Shown here: piece by piece, positions 54,449 to 63,817 of the stretch
Layout: the number at the start of each line of letters is the position of its first letter
Position numbering within the stretch: position 1 is the stretch's first letter
NCBI RefSeq assembly: GCF_900110735.1
Contig: NZ_FOET01000008.1
Coordinates: 62,001-126,000, forward strand
Direction: 5' to 3'
From: Streptomyces radiopugnans
GTDB taxonomy: Bacteria > Actinomycetota > Actinomycetes > Streptomycetales > Streptomycetaceae
Length of the DNA stretch: 64,000 nucleotides
Translations under genes and position numbers: made by a program
The notes under the pieces: model-generated
Databases searched by the model: none
What the model was told of the DNA's origin: nothing
What the model saw: the letters and a program-made list of their open reading frames with translations, nothing else

Positions 54449-56950
54449 ATGCACCACATGTCCCCTCAGTCCCCTTCCGCGTCCGCCGCGCCCGCCACGT
54501 CCGCCGCGCCGTCGGCGCCGCCCCCGCCCGCCGTGCCGACCGCCACCTACCGGCTCCAGCTCCAGCCCGGCTTCCCGTTCTCCGCCGCCGAGAGGGCCGT
54601 GCCGTACCTGGCCTCGCTCGGCATCTCGCACCTGCACCTGTCCCCGGTGCTGGAGGCCGCCCCCGGCTCCGCCCACGGCTACGACGTGACCGGGCACGCC
54701 CGGGTCCGCGAGGAGCTGGGCGGCGAGGAGGGGCTGCGGTCGCTGTCGCGCGCCGCACGGGAGCACGGCATGGGCATCGTGGTGGACATCGTCCCCAACC
54801 ACATGGGCGTCCCCGTCCCCGAACGGCTCAACGAGGCGCTGTGGGAGGTGCTGCGCGAGGGCCCCGCCTCGCCGTACGCGCGCTGGTTCGACATCGACTG
54901 GGAGGCGGGCGTCGGTCGCCTGCTGCTGCCGGTGCTGGGCGGGCGGCTGGGCGAGGAGCTGGGGGCGCTGTCGGTCAAGGGCGGCGTCCTGGCGTACCAC
55001 GACCACCGCTTCCCGCTGCGCGAGGGCACCGAGCACCTGCCGCTGCCCGAGCTGCTGGACGCCCAGCACTACCGGCTGGCCTGGTGGCGGCTGGCCCGCA
55101 CCGAGCTGAACTACCGGCGCTTCTTCACCATCGCCGATCTGATCGGGGTGCGCGTGGAGGAGCCGGAGGTCTTCGCCGCCACCCACGCGTGCGTGCTGCG
55201 GCTGCTGCGCGAGGGCGTGGTCCACGGCCTGCGGATCGACCACCCGGACGGGCTGGCCGATCCGGGCGCGTACCTGCTGCGGCTGGAGGAGGAGACCGGC
55301 GGCGCCTGGACGGTGGTGGAGAAGATCCTCGGCCCCCGCGAGCGGCTGCCGGTGTCCTGGCCGGTGGCCGGGACGACCGGGTACGACGCCCTGCACCACG
55401 TCGACGGCCTCTTCGTCGACCCGGACGGGCTGGCGGAGCTGGCCGCCGTCTACCGCGGCTTCACCGGCGCCGCGCCGGACCTGGGCGGCGAGTGGGGGCC
55501 GACCGTGCGGCGGGCCGCCCGGGAGGTGGTCGCCCACGACCTGGCCGCCGAGGTCGGGCGGCTGACCCGCACCGCCGCCGCCGTGTGCGAGGCCGCCCCC
55601 GGTCTGGCGCTGCGCGACCATGCGCCCTGGGCGCTGCGCACCGCGATCGAGGAGGTGCTGGTGCGGGTGCCGGTGTACCGGCCGTACGTCACCGCGGGCG
55701 GCCCGGTGGGCGCGGAGGACCGGGCGATGCTGGAGGAGGCGGCCGAGGGCGCGCGGGCGGCGTTCGCGGTGCCGGAGGAGGCCGCGGCGGTGGCCGTGGT
55801 GCGGGACCTGGCGCTGGGCCGGCTGGGGGACGGCGGGGCCCAGCGGGACTTCTGCGCGCGGTTCGCGCAGGTCTGCGCGGCTCTGCGGGCCAAGTCGGAG
55901 GAGGACACCGCCTTCTACCGCTACGCGCCGCTGCTGTCGGCCGCCGAGGTGGGCGGGGACCCGGGGAGCCCGCAGGTGGCCCCGGAGGAGTTCCACGCGT
56001 ACTGCGCCCGCCTCCAGCGCGACTGGCCGGCCACCGGCACCGTGCTGTCCACGCACGACACCAAGCGCAGCGCGGACGTGCGGGCGGCACTGGCGGTGCT
56101 GACCGAGTGCCCGGAGCGGTGGGCGGAGCTGCTGGAGCGGGTGACGCACGAGACGCTGCGCGCCTCCGGCGTGGAGGCCCCGGACCGCCATGTGGCGTGG
56201 GTGGCCTGGCAGACGGCGTACGGCATGGGCTTCCCCTACCAGGAGCGGCTGGTGCCCGCGCTGCTGAAGGCGGTGCGGGAGGCGGGTCTGCGCACGACGT
56301 GGACGGAGCGGGACGCGGCGTACGAGGAGGCCGTCGAGCGCTTCGCGGTGGCGGGACCGGGCGGGCCGCCGCTGTACACGGTGGCCGCCTTCGCGCGGGA
56401 GCTGGCCCGGCCGGTGCGGGCCAACGTGCTCGGCGCGGCGCTGCTGCACCTGACCATGCCGGGTGTGCCGGACCTCTACATGGGCACCGAGCGGGTGTAC
56501 ACCGCGCTGGTCGATCCGGACAACCGGCGGCTGCCGGACTTCCCGCCCTTCCGCACGGGCGTGCCGGAGGAGACCGCGGAGGCGCGGGAGGAGGCCGCCG
56601 CCTGGCTGCCGGAGTCCCTGCCCGAGGAGAAGCGGGCCCTGACCGAGGCGGCGCTGCGGCTGCGGCGGGAGCACCCGGCGTGGTTCGGCGCGTCGGCGTC
56701 GTACGAGCCGCTGCGGGCCGCCGGTCCGGCGGCCGGGCACTGCGTGGCGTACGCGCGCTCGGGTGCGGTGGTCTGCGTCGCGACGCGGCTCTCCCTGCGG
56801 CTGGCCGGTGCGGGCGGCTGGCGGGAGACCGCTCTGGAGCTGCCGCCGGGGCAGTGGCGGGACCTGCTGGGCGGCCGGGAGGCGGAGGGGAGCGTGAAGC
56901 TGGCGGAGCTGCTGGCCGAGCGGCCGGTGGCGCTGCTGGTGCGCGGCTGA
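54449..56950 (+). CDS. treY: malto-oligosyltrehalose synthase
   Basis: An 833-residue GH13 enzyme that isomerises the reducing end of malto-oligosaccharides to a trehalose unit. Family markers: TYRLQLQPGFPFSAAERAVPYLASLGISHLHLSP at the start (opening TYRLQLQPGF), HGYDVTGHARVREELGGEEG, VVDIVPNHMGV, GLRIDHPDGLADPGAYL with the nucleophile Asp, and TVLSTHDTKRSADVRAAL near residue 530. ATG 54449 follows GGAGGGAAC. The first 30 residues are Ala/Pro/Ser-rich. TreZ acts on its product and is encoded 2.2 kb downstream, with an LPMO and an FHA protein gene between. Confidence 0.96.
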   Translation: MHHMSPQSPSASAAPATSAAPSAPPPPAVPTATYRLQLQPGFPFSAAERAVPYLASLGISHLHLSPVLEAAPGSAHGYDVTGHARVREELGGEEGLRSLSRAAREHGMGIVVDIVPNHMGVPVPERLNEALWEVLREGPASPYARWFDIDWEAGVGRLLLPVLGGRLGEELGALSVKGGVLAYHDHRFPLREGTEHLPLPELLDAQHYRLAWWRLARTELNYRRFFTIADLIGVRVEEPEVFAATHACVLRLLREGVVHGLRIDHPDGLADPGAYLLRLEEETGGAWTVVEKILGPRERLPVSWPVAGTTGYDALHHVDGLFVDPDGLAELAAVYRGFTGAAPDLGGEWGPTVRRAAREVVAHDLAAEVGRLTRTAAAVCEAAPGLALRDHAPWALRTAIEEVLVRVPVYRPYVTAGGPVGAEDRAMLEEAAEGARAAFAVPEEAAAVAVVRDLALGRLGDGGAQRDFCARFAQVCAALRAKSEEDTAFYRYAPLLSAAEVGGDPGSPQVAPEEFHAYCARLQRDWPATGTVLSTHDTKRSADVRAALAVLTECPERWAELLERVTHETLRASGVEAPDRHVAWVAWQTAYGMGFPYQERLVPALLKAVREAGLRTTWTERDAAYEEAVERFAVAGPGGPPLYTVAAFARELARPVRANVLGAALLHLTMPGVPDLYMGTERVYTALVDPDNRRLPDFPPFRTGVPEETAEAREEAAAWLPESLPEEKRALTEAALRLRREHPAWFGASASYEPLRAAGPAAGHCVAYARSGAVVCVATRLSLRLAGAGGWRETALELPPGQWRDLLGGREAEGSVKLAELLAERPVALLVRG

Positions 56951-57089
56951 GGGCACACCGCGAGGCGCCGGGCTTCGCGGCGGCGGTGCGCCGCTCCCTC
57001 GGCCGCGCGGCCCCCTCGGTAGGGAATTTCCGTCGTGATGTGAACAGAGCATTTACACACGTCGGGCCCCGCGCTACCTTCACCGGAGA

Positions 57090-57103
57090 TGGGAGCGCTC
57101 CCA
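57090..57103 (+). promoter_or_regulatory. perfect CebR/CelR box upstream of the LPMO gene
   Basis: TGGGAGCGCTCCCA is identical to the published CebR/CelR consensus palindrome and is extended by A/T to 16 bp. It lies 48 bases before the LPMO start, placed to block transcription until cello-oligosaccharide releases the repressor. Confidence 0.9.
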
Positions 57104-57151
57104 TCGGTTGCGGACCCACCCCCCCACGTGCTTGAAGGGACCTCCGGCACG

Positions 57152-58294
57152 ATGACATCACGCTTAGACGGCACGCCTGCCACGAATGGCATGCCCACGC
57201 CAAATACGAGCCGCCCCCGCAGAGGCGTCCTGCTGACGCTGCTGGCCGCGCTGCCGGCCCTGTGCCTGGTGTTCTTCCTCCCCGCGGGCAAGGCACAGGC
57301 GCACGGCGCCCCCATGAACCCGGGCAGCCGCACCTACCTGTGCTGGGAGAACGCGCACACCTCCTCCGGCGCGCTCCAGCCGGACAACCCGGCCTGCAGG
57401 GCCGCCCTCGACCAGGGCGGGTCCACCCCGTTCTACAACTGGTTCGCCGTGCTCCGCTCCGACGGTGCCGGGCGCACCGAGGGCTTCATCCCCGACGGCC
57501 AGCTGTGCAGCGGCGGCACCGGCGGCCCGTACGACTTCACCGCCTTCAACCAGGCGCGCTCCGACTGGCCGTACACCCGGCTGACCTCCGGTGCCCAGAT
57601 GCGGTTCGCCTACAACGCGTGGGCCGCCCACCCGGGCACCTTCCACCTCTACGTCACCAAGGACGGCTACGACCCGAACCAGCCGCTGGGCTGGGACGAC
57701 CTGGAGGACCGGCCCTTCGCCTCGGTGACCGACCCGCAGCTGTCCGGCTCGGTCGGCACGATCGACGGCAAGTACACCTGGACCAGCGCCCTCCCGGCGA
57801 ACAAGAGCGGCCGCCACATCATCTACATGGTGTGGTCGCGCTCCGACAGCAACGAGACCTTCTACAGCTGCTCCGACGTCGTCTTCGACGGCGGCAACGG
57901 CGAGGTGGTCTTCCCCGGCACGGACGGCGGCGAGGGCCCGGGCGACCCGGGCGAGGAGCCGACCGACCCCGGTGAGGAGCCCACCGACCCGGGCACGGCC
58001 TCCTGCGCCGCCGTCATCCGCAAGGTCAACGACTGGGGCAGCGGCCACCAGGGCGAGGTGACCGTCACCAACCGCGGTGACACCGTCCTGCGCGGCTGGA
58101 CCGTCCACTTCGAACTGGCCTCCGGCCAGCGGGTGGACAGCCTGTGGAACGCCACACCCACCTACGACGGCGCCAACGTCTACACCCAGAGCCAGCAGGG
58201 CTCGACCCTGGAACCGGGCAAGTCGGCGACCTTCGGCTACGTGGTGAACGGCGGAGCGGGCAACCCGTCCGCACCGCACTGCATGCCGCGCTGA
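57152..58294 (+). CDS. cellulose-active lytic polysaccharide monooxygenase (AA10) with CBM2
   Basis: A 380-residue secreted copper enzyme that oxidatively breaks crystalline polysaccharide. Residues 1-50 are an Arg-containing signal peptide ending AGKAQA; cleavage exposes His51 (HGAPMNPGSRTYLCWEN), the first copper ligand, with the second His in NAWAAHPGTF. The core motifs (RTYLCWEN, YNWFAVL, MVWSRSDSNETFYSCSDVVF) match CelS2-type, cellulose-active AA10 proteins. After an acidic Pro linker (DPGEEPTDPGEEPTDPG) the last 100 residues are a CBM2. Codon 5 is TTA (57164-57166). A perfect CebR box precedes the gene. ATG 57152 was chosen; an ATG at codon 14 (57191) would avoid the TTA but lacks a ribosome site. 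Confidence 0.93.
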   Translation: MTSRLDGTPATNGMPTPNTSRPRRGVLLTLLAALPALCLVFFLPAGKAQAHGAPMNPGSRTYLCWENAHTSSGALQPDNPACRAALDQGGSTPFYNWFAVLRSDGAGRTEGFIPDGQLCSGGTGGPYDFTAFNQARSDWPYTRLTSGAQMRFAYNAWAAHPGTFHLYVTKDGYDPNQPLGWDDLEDRPFASVTDPQLSGSVGTIDGKYTWTSALPANKSGRHIIYMVWSRSDSNETFYSCSDVVFDGGNGEVVFPGTDGGEGPGDPGEEPTDPGEEPTDPGTASCAAVIRKVNDWGSGHQGEVTVTNRGDTVLRGWTVHFELASGQRVDSLWNATPTYDGANVYTQSQQGSTLEPGKSATFGYVVNGGAGNPSAPHCMPR

Positions 58295-58301
58295 GCACGG
58301 C

Positions 58302-58335
58302 ACCCGCCCTCCACGGGCATCCGGTGAGGGCGGGT
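58302..58335. terminator. convergent terminator hairpin
   Basis: ACCCGCCCTC (58302-58311) pairs exactly with 58326-58335 across a 14-base loop, between the LPMO gene and the stop of the FHA gene. Confidence 0.7.
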
Positions 58336-58877
58336 CAGCGACTGCCGAGGCGGAAGCTGACCTGCCCGAACCGCACATGATCCCCCGGACGCACGCTCAC
58401 CGATCCGGTCACCCGGCGGCCGTTGACCCAGGTGCCGTTGGAGGAACCCAGATCGCGCAGTGTCCAACCCCGCGCCGAGCTGTGCAGCTGGGCGTGCGTC
58501 CGGGACACCGTCTCGTCGTTCAGCCGCAGCACCGAACCGGGCGCGCGGCCGATGCTCATCGGGTGCGGGCCGGGCGCGGGCAGCATCAGCTCCGGCAGCC
58601 GGGCCGTCTGCCAGGCCCGCCGCAGCCGGCCGGGCAGCGCCGAGACCGCGCCGACGAACCTGATGAGAACCGGCTCCGGCGGCCGGGGGCGCAGATCGTG
58701 CACTGCCGCCTCGATCTCGTCGAAGCGGCGCGCGGTGAGGAGCAGCTCCATCCGGTGCTCGAACGTCCGGTGCGACACGCGGCCGGCGACCGCGCTCTCG
58801 CGCAGCAGCTCCATGGCCCGTTCCCGGTCCTCGTCCGACGGACGCGGCGGGACCGCCCGGGACTCCGCAGATGCCAT
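58335..58877 (-). CDS. DUF1707 and FHA domain protein
   Basis: A 180-residue cytoplasmic protein. Residues 10-65 are a DUF1707 domain (RPSDEDRERAMELLRESAVAGRVSHRTFEHRMELLLTA; short quote RPSDEDRERAMELL), and residues 105-175 a forkhead-associated domain that binds phosphothreonine: IGRAPGSVLRLND, SRTHAQLH, LGSSNGTWVNGRRV. The Arg, Ser-Arg-x-His and Asn residues needed for phosphopeptide binding are intact. It should take part in Ser/Thr-kinase signalling, but no kinase is nearby. ATG 58877 gives MASAESRAVPPRPSDE. Confidence 0.93.
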   Translation of the reverse strand: MASAESRAVPPRPSDEDRERAMELLRESAVAGRVSHRTFEHRMELLLTARRFDEIEAAVHDLRPRPPEPVLIRFVGAVSALPGRLRRAWQTARLPELMLPAPGPHPMSIGRAPGSVLRLNDETVSRTHAQLHSSARGWTLRDLGSSNGTWVNGRRVTGSVSVRPGDHVRFGQVSFRLGSR

Positions 58878-59118
58878 GACCCGTCATTCTCCGGACCCGC
58901 GCCGGGGCTGTCCAGCCCGCTCCGGGCGAGGGCCCCGGGCGGGGCCGCGCGAGGGCCGGGGCGGTCGCGGCGGCCACCGATGCGGGCAACACCCCGATGG
59001 CCGCCCACTTCGCCCGAGCCGGGTACCCGATGGTGCAGCGCCGCGTCTGCATGGGCTGACACGCACCGGAGCGGGCATGCTGGAGCCCTGAGGTGCCGTC
59101 GGCCGAAGGAGATCCCCG

Positions 59119-60858
59119 GTGTTGTTCGAGGTGTGGGCGCCACAGGCGCGACGGGTCGCGCTGCACGCGGGGGACGAGGAGCATCCCATGCACCGCGACC
59201 CGGAGCGCGAGGGGTGGTGGCGGGCCGAGGCGTCCGCCGGGCACGGGACCCGCTACGGCTTCTCCGTCGACGACGGGCCCGTGCTGCCCGACCCCCGCGC
59301 CCGCCGGCTGCCCGACGGCCCCGACGGGCTCGCCGCGGTGGTGGACCAGGGGGCGTACGCCTGGCGGCACGACTGGGAGGGGCGCGGCCTGGACGGCGCG
59401 GTCCTGTACGAGCTGCACGTCGGCACCTTCACCGAGGCCGGGACCTTCGACGCGGCGGCCGGCCGGCTGGGCCATCTGGCCGACCTCGGCGTCACCCACG
59501 TCGAACTGATGCCCGTCAGCCCCTTCCCCGGCACCCACGGCTGGGGCTACGACGGTGTGGCGCCCTGGGCGGTGCACGAGCCCTACGGCGGGCCCGAGGG
59601 TCTCAAGCGCTTCGTGGACGCCGCGCACGGCCACGGGCTGGGCGTGGTCCTGGACGTGGTCCACAACCACCTGGGCCCGTCGGGCAACCGGCTGCCGGAG
59701 TTCGGCCCGTACTTCACCGAGCGGCACCACACCCCGTGGGGCTCGGCGGTCAACCTGGACGCGCCCGGCTCGGACGAGGTGCGCGCGTACTTCATCGGCA
59801 GCGCGCTGGCCCTCCTGCGCGACCACCGGCTGGACGGGCTGCGGCTGGACGCGGTGCACGCGCTGATCGACGAGCGGGCCGAGCACTTCCTGGCCGAGCT
59901 GTCGGCGGCCGTGGACGCCCTGTCGGCCGAGCTGGAGCGTCCGCTGTTCCTGATCGCAGAGTCCGACCGCAACGACCCGCGCACCACCGCGCCGCGCGGG
60001 GAGCACGGGCTGGGCCTGGACGCCCAGTGGGACGACGACATCCACCACGCCCTGCACACCGCGCTGACCGGTGAGGCGCAGGGCTACTACGCCGACTTCG
60101 CCCGCGCCCCGCTGGCGGCCCTGGCCAAGTCGCTGACCGGGGCGTTCTTCCACGACGGCACCTACTCCTCCTTCCGGGGCCGCCGCCACGGCCTGGCGGT
60201 GGACCGCACCGCCACCGAGGCGCACCGCTTCGTCGCCTACGCCCAGACGCACGACCAGATCGGCAACCGGGCCCGGGGCGACCGGCTGGCCTCCCACCTC
60301 TCCCCCGGCCTGGCGGCCTGCGCGGCGGCGCTGGTGCTGTGCGGGCCGTACACGCCGATGCTGTTCATGGGCGAGGAGTGGGGGGCGCGCACCCCCTGGC
60401 AGTACTTCACCGACCACCAGGACCCGGAGCTGGCCGAGGCGGTACGGCGGGGGCGGCGGCGGGAGTTCGCCGCGCACGGCTGGTCGGAGGCGGACGTGCC
60501 GGATCCGCAGGACCCCGCCACCCGGCTGCGCTCCTGCCTGGACTGGGACGAGCCGCACCGCGAGCCGCACGCCGACCTGCTCGCCTGGCACCGCGCGCTC
60601 ATCGCGCTGCGCCGCGCCCATGTCTCGCCCCGCACCCGGCTGGTGGACGTCCATGTCGCCTACGACGAGGAGCGGCGCTGGCTGTGCATGCGCCACGGCG
60701 GGCTGCACGTGGCGGTGAACCTGGCCGAGGAGGGCACCGCCGAGATCCCCCTGTCGGTGCACACCGCCGCCGAGCTGGCCTCCTGGGGCGAGTGCGAGGC
60801 CCCCGAGGGCGACGGCCTGCTGCGGCTGGGCCCGCACTCGGCGGCGGTGCTGCGGTAG
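59119..60858 (+). CDS. treZ: malto-oligosyltrehalose trehalohydrolase
   Basis: A 579-residue GH13 enzyme that cuts free trehalose from the maltooligosyl-trehalose made by TreY. It has an N-terminal CBM48-like domain (FEVWAPQARRVALHAG), then LYELHVGTFTEAGTF, VVLDVVHNHLGPSGN, LDGLRLDAVHALID with the nucleophile Asp, LFLIAESDRNDPRT with the acid Glu, and QTHDQIGNRARGDRL. Start GTG 59119 follows AAGGAG. It is separated from treY by the LPMO and FHA genes, so it has its own promoter in the 241 bases upstream. Confidence 0.96.
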   Translation: MLFEVWAPQARRVALHAGDEEHPMHRDPEREGWWRAEASAGHGTRYGFSVDDGPVLPDPRARRLPDGPDGLAAVVDQGAYAWRHDWEGRGLDGAVLYELHVGTFTEAGTFDAAAGRLGHLADLGVTHVELMPVSPFPGTHGWGYDGVAPWAVHEPYGGPEGLKRFVDAAHGHGLGVVLDVVHNHLGPSGNRLPEFGPYFTERHHTPWGSAVNLDAPGSDEVRAYFIGSALALLRDHRLDGLRLDAVHALIDERAEHFLAELSAAVDALSAELERPLFLIAESDRNDPRTTAPRGEHGLGLDAQWDDDIHHALHTALTGEAQGYYADFARAPLAALAKSLTGAFFHDGTYSSFRGRRHGLAVDRTATEAHRFVAYAQTHDQIGNRARGDRLASHLSPGLAACAAALVLCGPYTPMLFMGEEWGARTPWQYFTDHQDPELAEAVRRGRRREFAAHGWSEADVPDPQDPATRLRSCLDWDEPHREPHADLLAWHRALIALRRAHVSPRTRLVDVHVAYDEERRWLCMRHGGLHVAVNLAEEGTAEIPLSVHTAAELASWGECEAPEGDGLLRLGPHSAAVLR

Positions 60859-60931
60859 TCCGGCAGGTGGCCCGGCCGATGGTCCGGCCCGTGGCCCGGC
60901 TCCCGCTCGGGGCCGGGCGCGGGAGGCGCGG

Positions 60932-61585
60932 TCAGCCCTCCAGTGCCATCCGCAGGCCCAGGGCTATCAGCACGCCGCCGGAGACCTGCTCCAGGCGGCG
61001 GCGTACGGCCGCGCGGTCGATCAGGCGCCGCATCCGGCCCACGCCCCACACGTAACAGGCGTAGTAGCCGGTCTCGAAGAGCGCCCACACCGCCGCCAGC
61101 GCCACCATCGCGGGCAGTTGCGGGGCCCCGGCGGGGACGAACTGCGGCAGGAAGGACAGGGCGAAGACCGCGGCCTTGGGGTTGGCGAGGTTGAGGGCGA
61201 GGCCGGCCCGGTACGACCGCCACGCCGACTCCCGTACGGGCGCGGGTGCGGACGCGGGCTCGTCGCCGTCCGCCACCGCCGCGCCCCGCGTCCGCCGGGC
61301 GGCGCGCAGCGCCTGGAGGCCGAGGACCACCAGGACCACCGCGCCCACCAGGCGCAGCGCGTCGTAGGCGAGCTGGGAGGCGGCCAGCAGCGCGGTGAGG
61401 CCGAAGGCGGCCACCACGCCCCACACGAAGACCCCGGTCTCGTTGCCGAGGACCGTCGCCATGCCGTGCCGGTGGCCGGTCAGCGACCGGCGGATGATCA
61501 GGACGGTGCTCGGTCCCGGGGAGGCGGCGATCAGCAGGCAGGCGCCCAGGAAGGGCAGCAGCGTCTGGTACATGGCCGCCATCAT
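60932..61585 (-). CDS. LysE-family amino acid exporter
   Basis: A 217-residue membrane protein with six spans, typical of the LysE/RhtB family that exports amino acids. Motifs are ACLLIAASPGPSTVLIIRRSLTGHRHGMATVLGNETG (short form IAASPGPSTVLI), LVGAVVLVVLGLQALRAAR and FRAGLALNLANPKAAVFALSFLPQF (short form NLANPKAAVFALSF). An Ala/Pro/Asp-rich cytoplasmic loop separates spans 3 and 4. The ATG at 61585 is the outermost of three close starts. The substrate is unknown, and no amino-acid genes are adjacent. Confidence 0.92.
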   Translation of the reverse strand: MMAAMYQTLLPFLGACLLIAASPGPSTVLIIRRSLTGHRHGMATVLGNETGVFVWGVVAAFGLTALLAASQLAYDALRLVGAVVLVVLGLQALRAARRTRGAAVADGDEPASAPAPVRESAWRSYRAGLALNLANPKAAVFALSFLPQFVPAGAPQLPAMVALAAVWALFETGYYACYVWGVGRMRRLIDRAAVRRRLEQVSGGVLIALGLRMALEG

Positions 61586-61711
61586 CCGCCCGTCCGCGCC
61601 GGGCGCGGCGGCGGGGTGCCGCGTTCGGCCCTCCGGACCTCGCGGGGGCCCGGAGGGCGGGCGCGGCGGGGTGCCGGAGGGCGGTGCGGGGTGCCGGTGG
61701 TGCCGGCGCGG

Positions 61712-62119
61712 TCAGCCCTCCTCGGGCACGAGCTTCAGGGAGACGGAGTTGATGCAGTAGCGCTCGTCCGTCGGGGTCGGGTAGCCCTCGCCGCGGAAGA
61801 CGTGGCCCAGGTGGGAGCCGCAGCGCGCACAGCGCACCTCGGTGCGGACCATGCCGTGGGAGCGGTCCTCCAGCAGCTCGACGGCCGAGGAGTCGGCCGG
61901 GTCGAAGAAGCTGGGCCAGCCGCAGTGGGACTCGAACTTGGTGTCGGAGCGGAACAGTTCGGCCCCGCAGGCGCGGCACTGGTAGACGCCGGTGGTCTTG
62001 GTGTGGTTGTACTCACCGGTGAAGGCCGGCTCGGTGCCCGCCTCGCGCAGCACGTGGTACTCGGCGGGGCTGAGCTCCCGCCGCCACTGCTCCTCGCTCT
62101 TGTCGATCTCGTAACCCAT
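61712..62119 (-). CDS. msrB: peptide-methionine (R)-S-oxide reductase
   Basis: A 135-residue MsrB that reduces methionine-R-sulfoxide in oxidised proteins. It binds structural zinc with CRACG and CARCG, and the catalytic Cys is in DERYCINSVSL near the C-terminus; the substrate-binding HCGWPSFFDP and GSHLGHVF motifs are present. ATG 62119 follows AGGAGG. It starts 10 bases after the murC stop, so the two are co-transcribed; a repair enzyme and a cell-wall enzyme share this arrangement in many Streptomyces. Confidence 0.96.
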   Translation of the reverse strand: MGYEIDKSEEQWRRELSPAEYHVLREAGTEPAFTGEYNHTKTTGVYQCRACGAELFRSDTKFESHCGWPSFFDPADSSAVELLEDRSHGMVRTEVRCARCGSHLGHVFRGEGYPTPTDERYCINSVSLKLVPEEG

Positions 62120-62129
62120 GGGTGCCTCC

Positions 62130-63542
62130 TCAGTTCGCCGGGCGGGCGGCCAGCCGCTCCAGCACCGTCGCGCCGAGTTCGGTGACGTCGCCCGCTCCCA
62201 TGGTGAGAACGAGATCACCGGGCTCGGCCATTCCGGCGATCAGGGCCGCGGCTGCCCCCTTGTCGGACTCGGGCCGCACCTGCGCGCCCGCGGCCAGGGC
62301 CGCGTCGGTGATGACGGCGCTGGTGACGCCCGGGATCGGATCCTCGCGCGCCGGGTAGATGTCCAGGACGACCGAGGCGTCGGCCAGCGCCAGCGCCTGC
62401 CCCATCTCCGCTCCCAGCTCCCGGGTGCGGCTGAACAGGTGCGGCTGGAAGAGGACCAGCACCCGGCCGCCCGCCGCGGCGCCCCGGATGGCCTCGATGT
62501 CGGCGGTCATCTCGGTGGGGTGGTGGGCGTAGGAGTCGATGACCCGCACCCCGCGCGCCTCGCCCTTGGGCTGGAGTCGGCGGTTGACGCCGGTGTAGGA
62601 GGCCAGCGCCGCGGCCAGGGCGTCGGCCGGCACGCCCAGCGCCGCTCCGGCGGCCAGGGCGGCGACGGCGTTGTGGGCGTAGTGGCGGCCGGGGACGGAG
62701 ACGGTGAAGGTGTGCTGCGTGCCGTCGAGGACGGCGGTGACCTCGCTGGTCAGCCCCTGCGGGAGGACCTTGGCGATCCGTACGTCGGCGTCCTCGGCCT
62801 CGCCGTAGGTGGTGATCCGCAGGTCCCCGGCGCCGCGGGCGCGCAGGCGGGTGGTGAACTCGCGGGCGCCCCGGTGGTCGGCGCCGACCACCAGGGTGCC
62901 GCCGGGGCGGACGCGGCCGGCGAAGGTCAGGAACGACTCGTGGATCTCCTCCATCGAGGCGTAGTTGGCGTGGTGGTCCAGCTCCACGTTGAGGACGATC
63001 GCCACCTCGGGGGCGTACTTGTGGAAGCTGCGGTCGCTCTCGTCGGCCTCGGCGACGAAGATCTCCCCGCCGCCGTGGTGGGCGTTGGTGCCGGGGCCGT
63101 CGAGGTCGCCGCCGATGGCGTACGAGGGGTCCAGGCCCATCGCGTCCAGGGCGACGGCGAGCATCGAGGTGGTGGTCGTCTTGCCGTGGGTGCCGGCGAC
63201 GGCGATGGGGCGCAGGCCCTCCATGAGGGCGGCCAGCGCGTCGGAGCGGTGCACCACGGGCACGCCGCGCTCGCGGGCGGCGGCCAGCTCGGGGTTGTCG
63301 TCGCGGATGGCGCTGGAGACGACGACGGCGGTGGCGTCGGCGGCGAGGTGGCCGGCGGCGTGGCCGATGTGGACGGTGGCCCCGAGGGCGCGCAGCGCCT
63401 CGGCGGTGGCGGACTCCCTGGCGTCGCTGCCCGCGACCTTCGCGCCGCGCTGGGCGAGGATCTTCGCGATGCCGGACATTCCGGCTCCGCCGATGCCGAT
63501 GAAGTGCGGTCGTTCCATCGCGGTCGGCAGGCCGGGCGCCAT
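62130..63542 (-). CDS. murC: UDP-N-acetylmuramate--L-alanine ligase
   Basis: A 470-residue Mur ligase that adds L-alanine to UDP-MurNAc in peptidoglycan synthesis. The N-terminal nucleotide domain has HFIGIGGAGMSGIA, the ATP loop is VAGTHGKTTTTSML near residue 120, the central domain has EADESDRSFHKY and LNVELDHHANY, and the C-terminal domain YAHHPTEM and LFQPHLFSRT. ATG 63542 follows AAAGGAC. This copy is not in the dcw cell-division cluster, a common situation in Streptomyces, where a second murC can occur; which role it has cannot be told here. Confidence 0.95.
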   Translation of the reverse strand: MAPGLPTAMERPHFIGIGGAGMSGIAKILAQRGAKVAGSDARESATAEALRALGATVHIGHAAGHLAADATAVVVSSAIRDDNPELAAARERGVPVVHRSDALAALMEGLRPIAVAGTHGKTTTTSMLAVALDAMGLDPSYAIGGDLDGPGTNAHHGGGEIFVAEADESDRSFHKYAPEVAIVLNVELDHHANYASMEEIHESFLTFAGRVRPGGTLVVGADHRGAREFTTRLRARGAGDLRITTYGEAEDADVRIAKVLPQGLTSEVTAVLDGTQHTFTVSVPGRHYAHNAVAALAAGAALGVPADALAAALASYTGVNRRLQPKGEARGVRVIDSYAHHPTEMTADIEAIRGAAAGGRVLVLFQPHLFSRTRELGAEMGQALALADASVVLDIYPAREDPIPGVTSAVITDAALAAGAQVRPESDKGAAAALIAGMAEPGDLVLTMGAGDVTELGATVLERLAARPAN

Positions 63543-63817
63543 GCGGTGTCCTTTCGAAGGGTGCTCCGGGCGGTGTGTCCGCCGGTGTCGTGTCCTGGAG
63601 GGCCCCGGGGTCCCGGGGGACCTGGGAGCCCGGAGGGTTGCGGGGTGTCCGTACGGCGGTGCGGCCGGGCCGCGCACGCCGTCCGCGGGCACCCGGCCCC
63701 AGCCTATGCGAGCGGGCCGGGTGACCGCGGACCGCGTGCGGCGGCGCAACGGGGCCGGCGCGCCCGGAGGCTGCCCCCGGCCCCCCGCCCGCTCCTTCAC
63801 CGCCCGGTCTGCTCGCC

